Shown: positions 24,379-36,290, numbered from the stretch's first letter. The stretch is 64,000 bases of DNA from Pogostemon cablin (GCA_023678885.1 CM042963.1:38567105-38631104), one strand, 5' to 3'. Notes: a model not told the origin generated them from the sequence alone. Translations and numbers: made by a program.

Positions 24379-24745
24379 CTTCCTCCGTCCCCTTTAAAGG
24401 GGTCTTTTTTCCATTTTGGACGTCCCACCCAGAGTCCCCTTTCATTTTTTACACACATGAGACCCACATACACCCACTAATACAATTAAAATATGGGACC
24501 CACAATCCAACTAATACAACTACCCACTATACATTAAATAATAATGGCAAAAGCTCATGCACCCCCTGGGACACGGAGGGATACTCCGTGTCCCTATGTG
24601 AACACAACCCTCCCCCTCTATATTCTATTTAAATCTATGTATTGCTATTACAAAGGGGCACGGTGTCCCCGGCGGAACAAGAGTCTCACTCAATAATAAT
24701 ATTCCTTAATCCATATGTAAAAAACAAATGACCCTTTTAATGATG
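24377..24745. mobile_element. Stowaway-like MITE interrupted by another element
   Basis: Left end TACTTCCTCCGTCCCC, then the family blocks in reverse orientation (ACACATGAGACCCACATACA, CCACTAATACAATTAAAATA). The run TTAAATAATAAT is broken at 24545 by the 146-bp insert and resumes at 24701 as ATTCCTTAATCCATATG. The right terminus is eroded, so the end is approximate. Confidence 0.7.
24546..24691. mobile_element. 146-bp Mutator-like MITE nested in the Stowaway element
   Basis: Flanked by a perfect 9-bp direct repeat AATAATAAT (24537-24545 and 24692-24700). The termini GGCAAAAGCTCATGCACCCC and the reverse complement GAGTGAGACTCTTGTTCCGC agree from the CTC(A/T)TG onwards, and GGGACACGG / GGGACACCG form an inner dyad. 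A 9-bp duplication is typical of Mutator-like elements. Confidence 0.75.
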
Positions 24746-25019
24746 CACACTAATTTTCAAATGGATATGATTATTATAGGTAAAAAAAAATAAAATTTTA
24801 TATTTATGAGTAATTTTCTAGAGTGAATGTATGTTTAATAATACTTAGTTTTGTACCTAAAATTAAATACAAGGAGCAAAAACTATAAATAAAAAACGAA
24901 ATAAATAAAGGAGTAAAAGTTAAAAGGGAAAAAGCGGGTAAAACTAAATTGCAGTTTCTTTTCTTCTCAAATTTAGCTCTAGACTAAATGCAAATACATG
25001 GGTGAATATGCTGGAATGC
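24746..25019. other. Short spacer downstream of the nine-exon gene
   Basis: AT-rich. Probably includes the 3' UTR of the minus-strand gene ending at 25020. Nothing else seen. Confidence 0.4.
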
Positions 25020-28000
25020 TCATATACCACTGATACTAGAGACTTTCTTCAGGGCTTCCTCTTCCATTCTAACCAGTTGTTGACAGAACGTCTCGACATC
25101 TTTCGCCTCCTCTACGAACGTGAATCTTAACTCCTTCCACTGGTACTCACGACACCCTACGGCATTCACTGAACCAACAACTTTTCCGAGCACATCAAAT
25201 CCCTTCCTATCAACTGAAAGAAGGAAAGCATCCTTTTGAAAGGAAGGAAACCGCAAGTCAGTATGTTTTTTAAATAAATTCCGGTGATTTTAGAAAAGGA
25301 CAAGAAGTCAAGGAAACTTTCTTTGAATGTGGATGACTTCAAACAAAACAAAAACCCATTTAAACCATGAAAGCACTGAAAAAGATTACAGTGGTTACGG
25401 TTGATTATATGGCAAATTATCTCAAGCTCTAGAAACAAAGTAACATATGTGCCTCTTTAGGAAAACCATTTATAACCTGTAACTTCATGCTCAATATGAA
25501 TCATATTACAGCTGTTGTTGAGGAGTAGGGAATACCTTTGCATTTTCATTTAGGAAAGCAATGCAGAGAAGGATAAGAGCTCGCCGCCTCATTTCACTTT
25601 GATTAATTCCATCTATCAGGCCACTTGAAAATCGAGCTATGTACCGATGATGTAATAAGAAGTAAATCAGAAGGTGGATAATCATGAGATAGGACGAGCA
25701 CAATGATTACCCTTCATGGAATAAATAGGACTTACCCACACAATCTGTCTTTGATTTCTCAATATCCTCAAGTTTCACTGCATGAGCTTCCCCACTGAAG
25801 TCAAAATAAGTCCATGAACTGCATAGTTTAAAGGGCATTAATCGTTAGTATAGGTTTAGGAACCAAGTGGGCTAGCCCACTTGGCCACTGGGCTCCTCAC
25901 TAAGGTGAGTGACCCAGGTTCGATTCCCTTTGGGAACGAATAGGTGAGGAGTAATAAAGAGGCTTGGAGATAGGATTGGTGAACTAACTACTAACTATAC
26001 TAACAACTAACTTTGTCCGATCAAAAAAAAAAAAAATACTATATAGGCGTAGGAATTTGGAATCTCTTGTTCTTCTCAGTTCTCGTGATTGTCAAAGTAT
26101 ATACTTTTAAAATCACAGCTTAAAATACTGGCCCAGTTTACAAGTAATTCTCTTGCAACAATTCATTCATACAAAACCCATTTCAGAATAAATCAGGACA
26201 CACTAAAGATTCTAACCTTATATTGAACTTATAAATGGAACATTCTATATCGGCTTGGAGTAATTCCTGTAGATTTGCACCTCGAGAAGTGGAGTGAAGA
26301 TTAGACGAAGTCAATATTCCAGAAACTGAGTGGCTTGACTCCTTTACAGCTCTCTGGTCAGCTAACAGAGTCTCCTTAAGGCTTTCGGATGCTAAATTAG
26401 ACTGTTACAAGGTAAGAGAGAAAATTAAGCATATCTCTCATTTTCTTCATATGCCAGTCGTTTAGGTGAACCTATAATTCTATATACTATGGAAGTGGCG
26501 AAGTGCATAACATCAAATATAACCATTTCCTATCCAACTATCCAAGGCAATATATTAACCACTACGATCTCAGAATTTAGGAAGAACCTTCAATTAGACA
26601 GCAGATAACATGAGCTATGATTTCTTTCCATATGCAATCATGAGCATCTTGGAGTATATCATTATGGATATTCTTTTAAGAGGAAAAATGAAATAAAATA
26701 GAGGTTTCAGTCTAGTTTGGAATTTGTCCTTTGTATAAGTAAGTTAGTTGCCAAGTCACATTAAGATTCCCAGGGCGGAAAGCACATAACATTTACAGAT
26801 AACATATTTTCCTACTGTTACTGAAAGGAACAGAACTCAGTAAAAATGAAAGCTAACAGATAGGTTTACTGAAAAAGGTAGAAAAAGAATTTCAACGGAA
26901 CTTAAATCTTGTGCTAAATATAGCAATTAAGAAATCACAGAAGATGAAACTGCAATATTTAGATCTCAGCTCCATGAAGTAAAAGTTCCCCTAGCATTAG
27001 TCAATAAATATATTTATTAACTATACCTTTTCATCTTCAAGAAGCACAACATCACCAAATAGAGCAACCCGAGCTGGTAGCTGCATCATAATAAGCAATT
27101 AATATATTTGGATTGTTCAGTCAAAAATATATATCCAGATCACGCAATTTTTTACTACAAGGAGGCAAAAGGATGGCAGAAATGACTGTACTGAAAGGCC
27201 AAAAAAAATTAAAATACATATATTTCATATCTCTCATTTCTTTGTTTTAATCAGCAGATAAAATAAGAATGTGGTTAATTTAGCAGTTATATATTAAAAA
27301 CACAATTGAAGGATAATTAGGAGGAGAACTTTAAAACTAAAACAAGTTAAAAGATGAACTGCACCTTTTTAATAGATTTAAGTATTTGTGCAAGATGGCC
27401 TGGAAAGGGACTAGTCACAGCAAACGAGGCACGCTCATCAATCATAGTGTTCTGCAGAAGAAAAATGGGTAAGAAAGGATGAATTTCCAATAATACAACT
27501 GACCAGCTCATATAAACAGAGTTGGACTTGATTGTCTGGAAACTAGTGTTAAGGTACTCTTTTATGGATAGTTAGTGTCTAGGTGACACAACTTCTATTA
27601 CTTTTTTTATTTCATGGTTATAGATTATAACTAAGATGATAAATTCATGATTATGGTAGAACAGTATAGGAGTAGCATTTAATATCATGTAATTTTTTTT
27701 TAATCTGAATTACTCAAGATAATTTGTATTTAAACAACTAAGGACAATGTGATTAGCATTAGCTACAATTATTTTTCCCTTTAGATTTTCCTCTATCTTT
27801 AAATTTTTACTGACAAAATATGACCATTTCCCATGGGGCAATTGCTGGTTAAACTAACTGTCTGAAAGATTATTTAGATTTGAGAGCTGCAGTCCGTCAA
27901 AATAAGTTCCTAATCATTACCATTGTTTCTTTGCGAATGATAAATTTTAAATCTGCAAGTAACAAGCAAAACCCCGCTAGATGAAAGCCCAGAGGGTCAG

Positions 28001-29594
28001 AACACACCAGTGAGAAATACCGGAAGAATACTGTTTTGGGAATGCAAGTTAACACATCCTTCAATAGCCATGCAAAGCTTGCCATTCAACAATAATGTAC
28101 CAGGACTCCTCATCCCATACCTCAAATCAAATGAAATGCATTTCAAACAAAAAACATTCAAATGGCACAGAGGTTTTGGGACATCTTTGTGAGGATCAGA
28201 ATCAACTCGGATAAAAATGGGAAGTGTTTCAGTAAAATCTAGATTAACACTGGTCCACTGCTTTGAGGTGATAAGTTGACCTTTACATCTTTCTGGTACA
28301 AACAGAGTGATATACTTTCAAGTATGAAACTGTTCTCAAATTTGTTGGAGGTCCTAGTGCAGCTTCCACATAACAGCAAAATTATGCAAGCTCAAACAAC
28401 AGCTTTTAAACCTAACTGAAAAAAGTCATATGGAGCCAAGTAATCAATCAACTGCCATTACTGATCACACGTGAGATTAACTCAAAGAATAGCAGTTAGA
28501 ACCCAAGACATTGGGAGAGGAGTCCTGTTAAAGTATCTTCCCTGGCAACAGTGACATAAAGGAGATGCTTCCTTAAGAGGCCTAAAAATAGAGAATTCCT
28601 TGGAATTTTGATTTACCATAAGGTTATACTACTACTTGATTATGCCTGTCAAATCCAAAGCATAATGTGATCTGCCAAACCAATCTTTAAATGCTCTTTT
28701 TGACTCATCAGAAACTATCCACACTTATCTTGAGCATACTAGCAAAAAATGCCTCCTTTTGGATAATTTCAGTTTTTCCGTGTTTTATAAATTTGGATAT
28801 GCAGTACTAATCGCTCTGGAATCAATGTAGGTCACATCCTAGAAGATAACAGCAGCCACATATCAAAGTAGCACCTCTTTCATCCATATTTTGTACAGAT
28901 TAGCATCAATCGCAAAGATAACTTAAAGTTTACCATCCATTAAACCCAAAAAATAGCAAGTGATCCTCTATTGCAATTAGAGCTTCATCTCTTATAGTCT
29001 TATTCCATCACTAATAATACACAACAATCATAAAGTGACACCAAATTACACTTGACACAGTTTGGTGATGTTAAACAAAGCAGCATTTGTAACAGATGAT
29101 CTCATGTTTGTTGTATCAGAAATTATATGAAGCAAGTAAATTCATAGTCACACAAAAATAACAAGATGTTCATATACCACATTATGCATCTCCTTCTCAG
29201 GCACCCATATATAGGGCCTTCCTTTCTTTACAAAATACTTCACTTTCGATGTGTAAATCTCCTCCTTGCTGAATGCCAGGATATAAATTGTCCAGTATAA
29301 AATAAATTTAAAAAAAAAAAACAGATATAATAATAAAAATAAAGACTTACTAGAACTCATCATACCTTCCTTTGGCGTCGGCTTTGATGGTATTGAGATT
29401 ACCGTGCCAATTGGAAGCCAGTATATTCTGCAATAAAATAAAATAACAAAGACATACATAAACAATTAATACTTCGAAAAAAAAAACAGGTAATAACTGA
29501 AATGGAGCGTGAGATAGCAGATAACACATTGGCGATTATCAACCTTGCATTTCTCAGCATAAGTTAAGATGGATGACTTTCCTCGTTTCAACAT
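25020..29594 (-). CDS. Conserved plant protein, probable FMN-binding split-barrel fold
   Basis: Nine coding exons in transcript order: 29544-29594, 29351-29427, 29178-29268, 27365-27451, 27027-27080, 26217-26401, 25736-25818, 25536-25636, 25020-25232. All introns are GT-AG and phases close to 942 nt, 313 aa. The start is MLKRGKSSILTYAEKCK. Then come NILASNWHGNLNTIKADAKG, RPYIWVPEKEMHNV, ASFAVTSPFPG (about 82-92), LPARVALFGDVVLLEDEK (103-120), LIDGINQSEMRRRALI, AFLLSVDRKGFDVLGKV and EYQWKELRFTF near the C-terminus. The order (access to a strand pair, a His-Asn turn, then ARVxLxGDV) resembles FMN-binding split barrels related to pyridoxamine-phosphate oxidase. The fold call is tentative and no function should be read from it. 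No transit peptide is obvious. Intron 3 holds a duplicated segment and intron 6 a SINE. Confidence 0.78.
25861..26035 (+). mobile_element. tRNA-derived SINE in an intron
   Basis: Has an A-box-like TAGCCCACTTGGCC, a clear B-box CAGGTTCGATTCC about 40 bp further, a non-tRNA body (GAACTAACTACTAACTATAC) and an A14 tail after TCCGATC. An imperfect target duplication (TATAGGTTTAGGAA before; TATAGGCGTAGGAATT after) brackets it. It lies in intron 6 of the minus-strand gene, in opposite orientation, and does not touch splice sites. Confidence 0.85.
27673..28317. repeat. Intron segment duplicated at 23875-24378
   Basis: Lies in intron 3 (27452-29177) of the nine-exon gene. It contains about 140 bp not present in the other copy, so the other copy is likely the derived, deleted one or both derive from a longer element. 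No terminal repeats or target duplications were seen at its edges. Confidence 0.8.
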
Positions 29595-29818
29595 GATTAC
29601 TTCCCTCGATTGGTCTGTTAATCTTCAAAAATTGGACGAGGAAGGGATTCTCTCTCTCTCTGCCCTTTCTTTTGGTGGTGGGGTGGGGTGGGGTGGAAGG
29701 GTTTTAGTTCAGTGCGTCTAGAGTCTAGAGTCCGGACAGGCCACTTCTTATGGACTACTGACTACACCTGATACGGATACTCCAATTATGTGAATCATAT
29801 TTGGGGGATTGTTTTATA

Positions 29819-30705
29819 CGGCAGCTATTTGCACCTCAAAATTACTAAACGTACCACATAAATCTTCAATAAAACATAATTGCCCTTATAAAACTTATAT
29901 ATATTTGGTTGCAACAATCGAATAGAACAAAAAATTCATCTATTCTGTTCGGCAGCAACAACGAACAGAATAAATAATTCATCTATTCTGTTTAGTAGCA
30001 ACAACCGAACATAATAAAATAATTCATCTACCATGTTCGGTTACAACAATCGAACAGAACAAGATTAATATTTTTTTTAATTCATATCTAAATCAAATCA
30101 CACTTATTACATTAGCGGATCACAATGTTTAATTCTCTGTTCAATATTTTTGTAATGAATAACCGAATAACATAGTAACTAATCAATCAAAAGAGATACT
30201 TGTTATCTGTGTAGACATACAAATCATTTTGGAAGAGGAAGTAGCTAATGGTGGGATCAAAACAGTAGATGTTGGAACGGACGTAGCCTCGTGCCAGACG
30301 AAAAAGATCGGTACCTCCAACGATCGGAAACTCCTGCGTTTGTTGGAGTTCCGTATCCATTCAGGCGTGGTCACCGTGCTACCAGCGTACTCACCATCAG
30401 GGAATATAAATGCGCCATTCTTTTATCTTATTTATTTAGATATGAATTTAAAAAAAATCATTAATCTTTTTCTGTTCGATTATTGTTATCGAACAGAATA
30501 GATGAATTCTTTATTATGTTCGGTTGTTGCTACCGAACAGAAATATTTGTTCTGTTCGGTTGTTGCTACCGAACACAATAGATGAATTATTTGTTCTGTT
30601 CGGTTGTTGCAAACGAACATATATAAGTTTTATAAGGGCAATTATGTCTTATTGAAGATTTATGGGGTACATTTAGTAATTTTTGGGGTGCAAATAGCCG
30701 CCTCT
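29819..30705. mobile_element. Foldback element with long inverted repeats built from hairpin units
   Basis: The outer ends (CGGCAGCTATTTGCACCTC; reverse complement of the right end GGCGGCTATTTGCACCCC) are followed by inverted arms of about 270 bp. Each arm carries three or four tandem units of about 45 bp, GTTCGGTTGTTGCTACCGAA plus ATAGATGAATTATTT, and each unit is itself a small palindrome. The core at about 30110-30430 is unrelated and not coding. Flanks TGTTTTATA and TCTTTTATA match 8 of 9, consistent with a Mutator-like 9-bp duplication. It sits 225 bp upstream of the start codon of the minus-strand nine-exon gene. Confidence 0.75.
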
Positions 30706-30762
30706 TCTTTTATAGATAATAACATTATAAATTATAGTAAATATTTTTAGTTATATTATAAA

Positions 30763-31000
30763 GAAATAATTACTGATAGGTACACACTTTGTACCCCTAA
30801 TTACTACTAGATACATTGATTTAAAATAATTATTATTTAATACAAAATATTAAAGTAAAATACCAAATATACCCCTAAACCCATATACCTTTAAAACACT
30901 AACCCCAACCTCCACCCACCACCGGACCACCGCTGCCGCTGCCGGACCGCCGCCGCCGCAGGCGGAGCTCCGGCGGACGGTCGCCGGAAAATCTGTTCGT

Positions 31001-31034
<34 letters not shown>

Positions 31035-31401
31035 GGTCCCCGGAAAGCTGCCGCGCCGCCGCCGCCGGAGCTCCGGCAGCCGGTCGCCGGAAAAACTGTT
31101 CGTCTAAAAAAAAAGAAAAAAAAAAAACTGGTCGCCGGAAAAACTGCCGCCGCCGGAAAAATCTGCCGGACCGCCGCCGCCGGACCACCACATTTTTTTG
31201 CTGCACACACTTTTTTTTTCCTGCACACACTTTTTTTTGCTGCACATGAACTTTTGCTGCACACAATATTTATGTGCAGCACATTAATAGGGGTAATATT
31301 GGAATATCAATATATATTTTTGTACCTAATAGTAATACTTTTGTATGTTTGTATCTCATAGTAATTTAGGGTTTTTTTGTGTACCTAGTAGTAATCCTCC
31401 C
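30763..31401. mobile_element. 639-bp Mutator-like element with GC-rich core
   Basis: A perfect 9-bp duplication TATTATAAA flanks it (30754-30762 and 31402-31410). The termini GAAATAATTACTGATAGGTAC and the reverse complement GGGAGGATTACTACTAGGTAC are inverted repeats. The AT-rich arms surround a core (about 30905-31195) of CCG/GCC-rich sequence containing the repeated phrase GGTCGCCGGAAAA(A/T)CTGTTCG followed by A-runs of up to about 28. Open frames across the core (poly-Phe, Ala/Arg-rich) reflect simple sequence, not a gene. Confidence 0.8.
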
Positions 31402-31410
31402 TATTATAAA

Positions 31411-32206
31411 TAACATAATATGTATAATAATTCAATTTTTTATTATTAATTTTTAATTTATATACTCTTTAAGTGATGTACACCAATAAAAACATGTTTT
31501 GAAATCTCAAACTAATTAATTGAATTTAAAAAATAAATTAAAATATAAATATTTTATAGTTCAAACAGAATAATCACTTTTTTTTTAAATTATTGTACAT
31601 ATATTATCTTGTTTTTATCTTTTTTAATTTTTTTTACATTAAATTAACTAAAACTTATAAATTATATAATCTTTTATACTTCGAACAGAATAATCACTTT
31701 TTTTTAAAAAAAAATTATTGTACAAATATTCCCCTTGTTTTTTTTAATTATTTTTTATTTTTTTTACATAACATAAATTATAAATTATAACCTATTCAAA
31801 TGAATTTAATAAATTTTAATTAAAAATCAAAACAAAGAAACTTTTTAACTTATCTCATTAATAAACATTTAATTGTAATAAATAGAGACGGTTGATACAT
31901 ATAAAATATAAAATCAACTATTAACCAAATAATGACACATATACTTTATAAAAAATTTATTTAAGAAAATAACTTTACAAATATATATATATATATTAAG
32001 ATTCTTTTATTAAAAAATTGGAAATTAATACCTTTAAAATAAATGATCAAAATGATACAATGAATGCTTTAGCTGATAGATGAAATATAAAAATTATTTT
32101 TGTTATTAAAGAAAATAATTTTATTTTTAACATTTTTAATTATAATTTTCACACCCAACAAAATAAATTTTACCTATGACGTTTAAGGTAGAAATGGATT
32201 GAATAT
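31411..32206. other. AT-rich spacer with a decayed duplication
   Basis: A block containing (T/C)GAACAGAATAATCACTTTT or AAACAGAATAATCACTTTT occurs at about 31563 and 31682 with similar surroundings, so a tandem duplication of about 120 bp is likely. No gene seen. Confidence 0.55.
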
Positions 32207-32734
32207 TACTCCCTCCACCCCATGAATACATTCATGTATTTGGTGGAACGGAGTTTAAGAAAATTAATTTTTTGTTATAGTGATGTAAGAAAGAGAGGAG
32301 TATTTTGGGTAATTGAATTGAATAAAGTGTATTCCCTCCGTCCCATCCAAAGGGTGCGTTTTGCTTTTTGCATGTGGATTAAGGAGTAATATTATTATTT
32401 AATGTGTAGTAGGCAGTTGTATTAGTAGGAGTGTGGACTCCATATTTTAATTGTATTAGAAGGTGTGTATGGGACCCATGTGTATTAAAAAGGAAAGGGA
32501 ACCCTTTAAGTGGGACGCCCAAAATGAAAAAAAAAATACCCTTGAATGGGACGGAGGAAGTATGATATAATTGATTTTGACTATATTGTGTGTAGAAAGA
32601 ATGTGACATTTTTGTAATATTATAGTATTTTAAGGTTATTGATATTGTATATTGTTTCCATTTTTACGGTATAAAAGTATTATTGGGACAATTCAAATGG
32701 AAAATGTGAATATATTCTTGGGATGGAGGAAGTA
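32207..32734. mobile_element. Stowaway-like MITE (outer) split by a second one
   Basis: Left end TACTCCCTCCACCCCATGAATACATTC; right end (reverse complement) TACTTCCTCCATCCCAAGAATATATTC. Both lie at TA and match each other well. The element at 32330-32562 is inserted within it. Confidence 0.8.
32330..32562. mobile_element. Stowaway-like MITE (inner)
   Basis: TATTCCCTCCGTCCCATCCAAAGG at the left, GGGACGGAGGAAGTA at the right, with the family blocks GTATTAGTAGGAGTGTGG and GGGACCCATGTGTATTAAAA. Same subfamily as 3106, 24377 and 54645. Confidence 0.88.
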
Positions 32735-32853
32735 CTTGATTTTAATTTAATTATTGGTTTTGAATGAAAATTTTTTATTTTAATTTTAAATTATTTTCAT
32801 ATGAAATGGAGAAGTATTATTTAATCCTTTTAATTTTGTATTCTATATATAAA

Positions 32854-33060
32854 TACTCACTCTGTCCCGCCCAAACATGATTGGTTGCTTTTTGTACAAA
32901 GATTAATGAGTATTATTATTTTATGTGTAGTGAATAGTTGTATTAATAATGAGTGGTGGGCCACATGTGTTACCTTTTTACTAAAAGTGTGAAATAAGAA
33001 CATTTGGATGTGACGCCTAATATAGTAAAATGGTGACCTTTCGGTGGGACGGAGGAAGTA
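32854..33060. mobile_element. Stowaway-like MITE, 'AGTGGTGGGCC' subtype
   Basis: TACTCACTCTGTCCCGCCC at the left and GGTGGGACGGAGGAAGTA at the right. The core GAGTGGTGGGCCACATGTG is shared with the copy at 45843. Confidence 0.82.
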
Positions 33061-33124
33061 TTACTCTTTTTTTGTTTTTTTTAATAGTTTATCTTTACAA
33101 TACCATGAATGAATATTAAGAAAA

Positions 33125-33266
33125 GACAAAAACTTGTGTGTCTCGAGACACACCGTGCCTCCATGGGAACAAAAGAATTTAATAATAATTTTTGCCATTA
33201 ATTAATATTTTATTCTTGTGTTCTCATGGGGGCACGGTGTGTCTCCGAGACACAGGAGACCAACTG
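33125..33266. mobile_element. 142-bp Mutator-like MITE with perfect 9-bp duplication
   Basis: TTAAGAAAA occurs directly on both sides (33116-33124 and 33267-33275). The left arm GTGTGTCTCGAGACACACCG and the right arm (reverse complement GTGTCTCGGAGACACACCG) match through about 35 bp, and each arm contains its own palindrome GTGTCTCGAGACAC. It is related to 24546 and 19505 by the start G(G/A)CAAAA(A/G)CT. Confidence 0.85.
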
Positions 33267-33339
33267 TTAAGAAAATTTTATTTTTACTGACTTAATTGAT
33301 TTTTAAGAGTAATGTAATATTTTTAGATAATAAATGAAA

Positions 33340-33598
33340 TACTCCCTCCGTCCCACTGAAATGTACGCATTTTTCTATTTTAATCCGTCCCAATTAAAGT
33401 GTGTATTTTCATTTTTGGTAAAAAGAATCCACACAAATTAATTATCTCTCTCTCTTTGGACCCACGCATCACACTAATACACCTACCTACTTTATATCAA
33501 AATATCATATCTCTCACCTAAATACACATTAAAATATTATATCTCTTAATCTACTTGCAAAAAGAAAATGTTCATCTTTCAATGGGACGGAGGGAGTA
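33340..33598. mobile_element. Stowaway-like MITE, third subtype
   Basis: TACTCCCTCCGTCCCACTGAAATG at the left and CAATGGGACGGAGGGAGTA at the right with TA flanks. The interior differs from the other copies (CATCACACTAATACACCTAC, AAAATATCATATCTCTC). Confidence 0.87.
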
Positions 33599-34238
33599 TA
33601 AAGTATGTTATGTGTGGAAAGTGAAGATTTTTTTTTAATTAATGTGTACTTTTTTGTGTTAGATTAAAATGATATTTTCTTTTTTAGAGTAAACAATTAT
33701 GTTGGACGGACTAATAAGGAAATAGTGAACGATTTTCAAGAACGAAGGGAGTAAGAGCATAGTTAATGACTAAAAAAAAAATTGGTGCTATGACTATTTT
33801 TCTTCATTTGTATCTCTTTAATACCAAATCTACAACCATCTAACACCAATACAATTTAAACCAACACCATAAAAATTACAATCTCTTTCCTACTTTTATC
33901 TATACCCACCTTCTCTCTCCTCCAACACATTTATTTTTTATTTATGAAATAAAATATACTAATAAAATATTATCTACCACCAGGTGAAGTTTTTGCTTTC
34001 ATGAAAGCTTGGCCATGACAATTTCTCTCTCCTTTACCAATTTTTATATTTTTTTAATATTTTTTTCACACTCTCTCTCCCCTTACCATGAAGTATTTGG
34101 TGATCATTAAAGCTCCTCTACTAACAGCCAACGTGATGGAAAAGATAAAAGTTCTTGTGAGACGATGCTTAGATTAGACTGGCTTGTAAAATATGTTATG
34201 ATAAGTAAAGTATGTTTCATTAAAATATGATATCTATA
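33599..34238. other. AT-rich spacer
   Basis: No gene. CT-rich and T-rich segments (TTCTCTCTCC near 33910, 34022 and 34072) suggest an old repeat, but no termini are clear. Confidence 0.45.
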
Positions 34239-35045
34239 TCTATATATATATAAAAGCCCCTAATGGGACACTTTGTGTTTCCCGCTCTGTAACCGATTTT
34301 GTAAGGTAATATTTTGTTATCTCAGCAAGGACTAATGTCCTAATCAATTCTCTCATATCAAAAACTCGATCACTGAATTAATCCTCTCATATCAAAACTT
34401 TCTCCCTTTTTCTTCTTTCTGATGAAAATCAACCAATACATATGAACCCTAGAATCAACCCTCTCTCCTAATTCAACTTCCTCTATAGAATTTTGTTTCA
34501 AATTGTTGTTTCATTGTAAGTTTCTCTTCTCCCTGTATTCATGATCGTCTCCTTCCTCAATGGAATCGCGAGGCGGTGGTTGTCAATGGCAACCTTTGCC
34601 TCCTTTCTCTCCTGTTCTTCCTCTCAAATCCCTTCTTTATTTTTTCATCGAAGCAAGCATCTTCAATCCAAGTGAAGATTTTATATTTATTGGCAATCAT
34701 CTCAATACATATGTTTATTTTTTCATCGAAGCAGGCATCTTTATTGAAGCAGATGCATTATTTTTTATTTAAGAATTATCGAAGTAACATATTTGAATCG
34801 TCGTCAATGTCTAAAGATCATGTTTCTGCCCTTATTTTGGTACTCTTCCCATTTTTTCTGCCCTTATTCATGTCAAATCTACTGTTCAATTTATCTGACA
34901 TCTCTATTGCACGATTGAGTTGCCTTCCCTATTCTTTCTGTCATCGCTGAAACAATACTGCCCCAATACACAATATTGCGCGGTATTCTCAATCGATTTC
35001 TTGATGTCTTGGCAATCTAATATCGTGGATGTCTTCTCCTTCTTC
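34239..35045 (+). mobile_element. Helitron-like 5' end and adjoining body
   Basis: TCTATATATATATAAAAGCC at 34239 is like many plant Helitron 5' ends (TC followed by an AT-rich run and AAAAG). The body continues to 35045 and, beyond the solo LTR, from 39185 onward. A hairpin CGTGCAATGCACG with a downstream AT-rich tail at 46553-46565 resembles a Helitron 3' end but lacks a clear CTRR, so the extent is not established. Confidence 0.35.
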
Positions 35046-36290
35046 TATTGGCGTTCGATTATTTGGTTAACATGAACCGTTAGGGTTCCATATGATTCTA
35101 AATTGACAGAATCAAGAAAACACAGAAACGTATTATCTTTCACCAGGGTATGTTGAAGAAGAAGAATTCTCGCCGGCAGCCTGCGCAGTCTCACGGGTTT
35201 GTGCATAACTTCCTCATACGATCTCCGATTTGAGTGATCTATAAGCCAAAACGATCCTCTCTTCTGTGGCTTTCCAACAGTATATTACACGTTCAGTTCT
35301 GAGTTCCATACGATTTTAAAAAAATCATGGAAGTTGACAAACAGCAGCACCAAACAACCTTCCGATCTTCTGTTGTATTCCCAATTCTAATGTTGACGTC
35401 GTGTGGGCGACGATTCTCAAGATTTTCTCAATCTTCTGTTCTCTCACCCTCCTCACAGTGTTAGGCGTGAATTAATTTTTCAGTTAGGGTTTCCGGACAG
35501 CTGAGATGACTTATATATGTGGCCTACAGCAGGGACCAGGAGGAGAAATTAGAGTTGGGCCTCCATTGGGCTTAAGTAACTAAGTTTAGCCCAAAACTTA
35601 TACTTAAGTCCAATAGTAATAATATATACCACTAAAATATTATTACTGCACTACCGTTCTAATCCCATAATTATGTTATGGGGTCCTTATTATGAGATCG
35701 TTAGTCTCCCCATGTTTAAGATATACTATATCCATTAATTAATTAAGTAACTAACAACTCCATTAATTAATATCTCATCCGAGAGTAGTACCACTCAACC
35801 TCATTATCATGCTGGAATAATTAAATCCACCTGCAGAGTTTACATGATAATTCTTATGAGCTCCTCAAGGGGACATCATCAACTTATTTAATAGGACACA
35901 GATTCCTTCTACAATCAACATCACACCATAGAGACAATACTATTTCCTAACTCACCGAGTTTGTTGATTTAATTACATGTAAATCCCACCCATTGATGAA
36001 TCAAAAAAATACATACTGCCTTACGTGTCGATGTTATTGTATATGGATTAAGAGCACGAGCATCCATAATAACTGAGATCAAGTTCTCCTATATAGTCAG
36101 TATAAGTTGAACGATCTCAAGCGGTCCTGCTGAGTACACAAAGTGCACTAATGTGATTTTATAGTCAAGACAAACTAATACCAAATCACACTACAACCAT
36201 CCCGATAGATAATCCCCATCTATCTCGATTGTGAACATCTGCTTATACTTTATAAGGAAACCGATACAAACTAATACTAAATCACACTAC

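Noticed and set aside
25880..25935. A second tRNA gene (A and B boxes)
   Set aside because: The body does not fold as a cloverleaf, and it is followed by a non-tRNA part and poly-A, so it is a SINE.
30899..31282. Ala/Arg/Gly-rich and poly-Phe open frames
   Set aside because: Caused by CCG repeats and A/T runs in a non-autonomous element.
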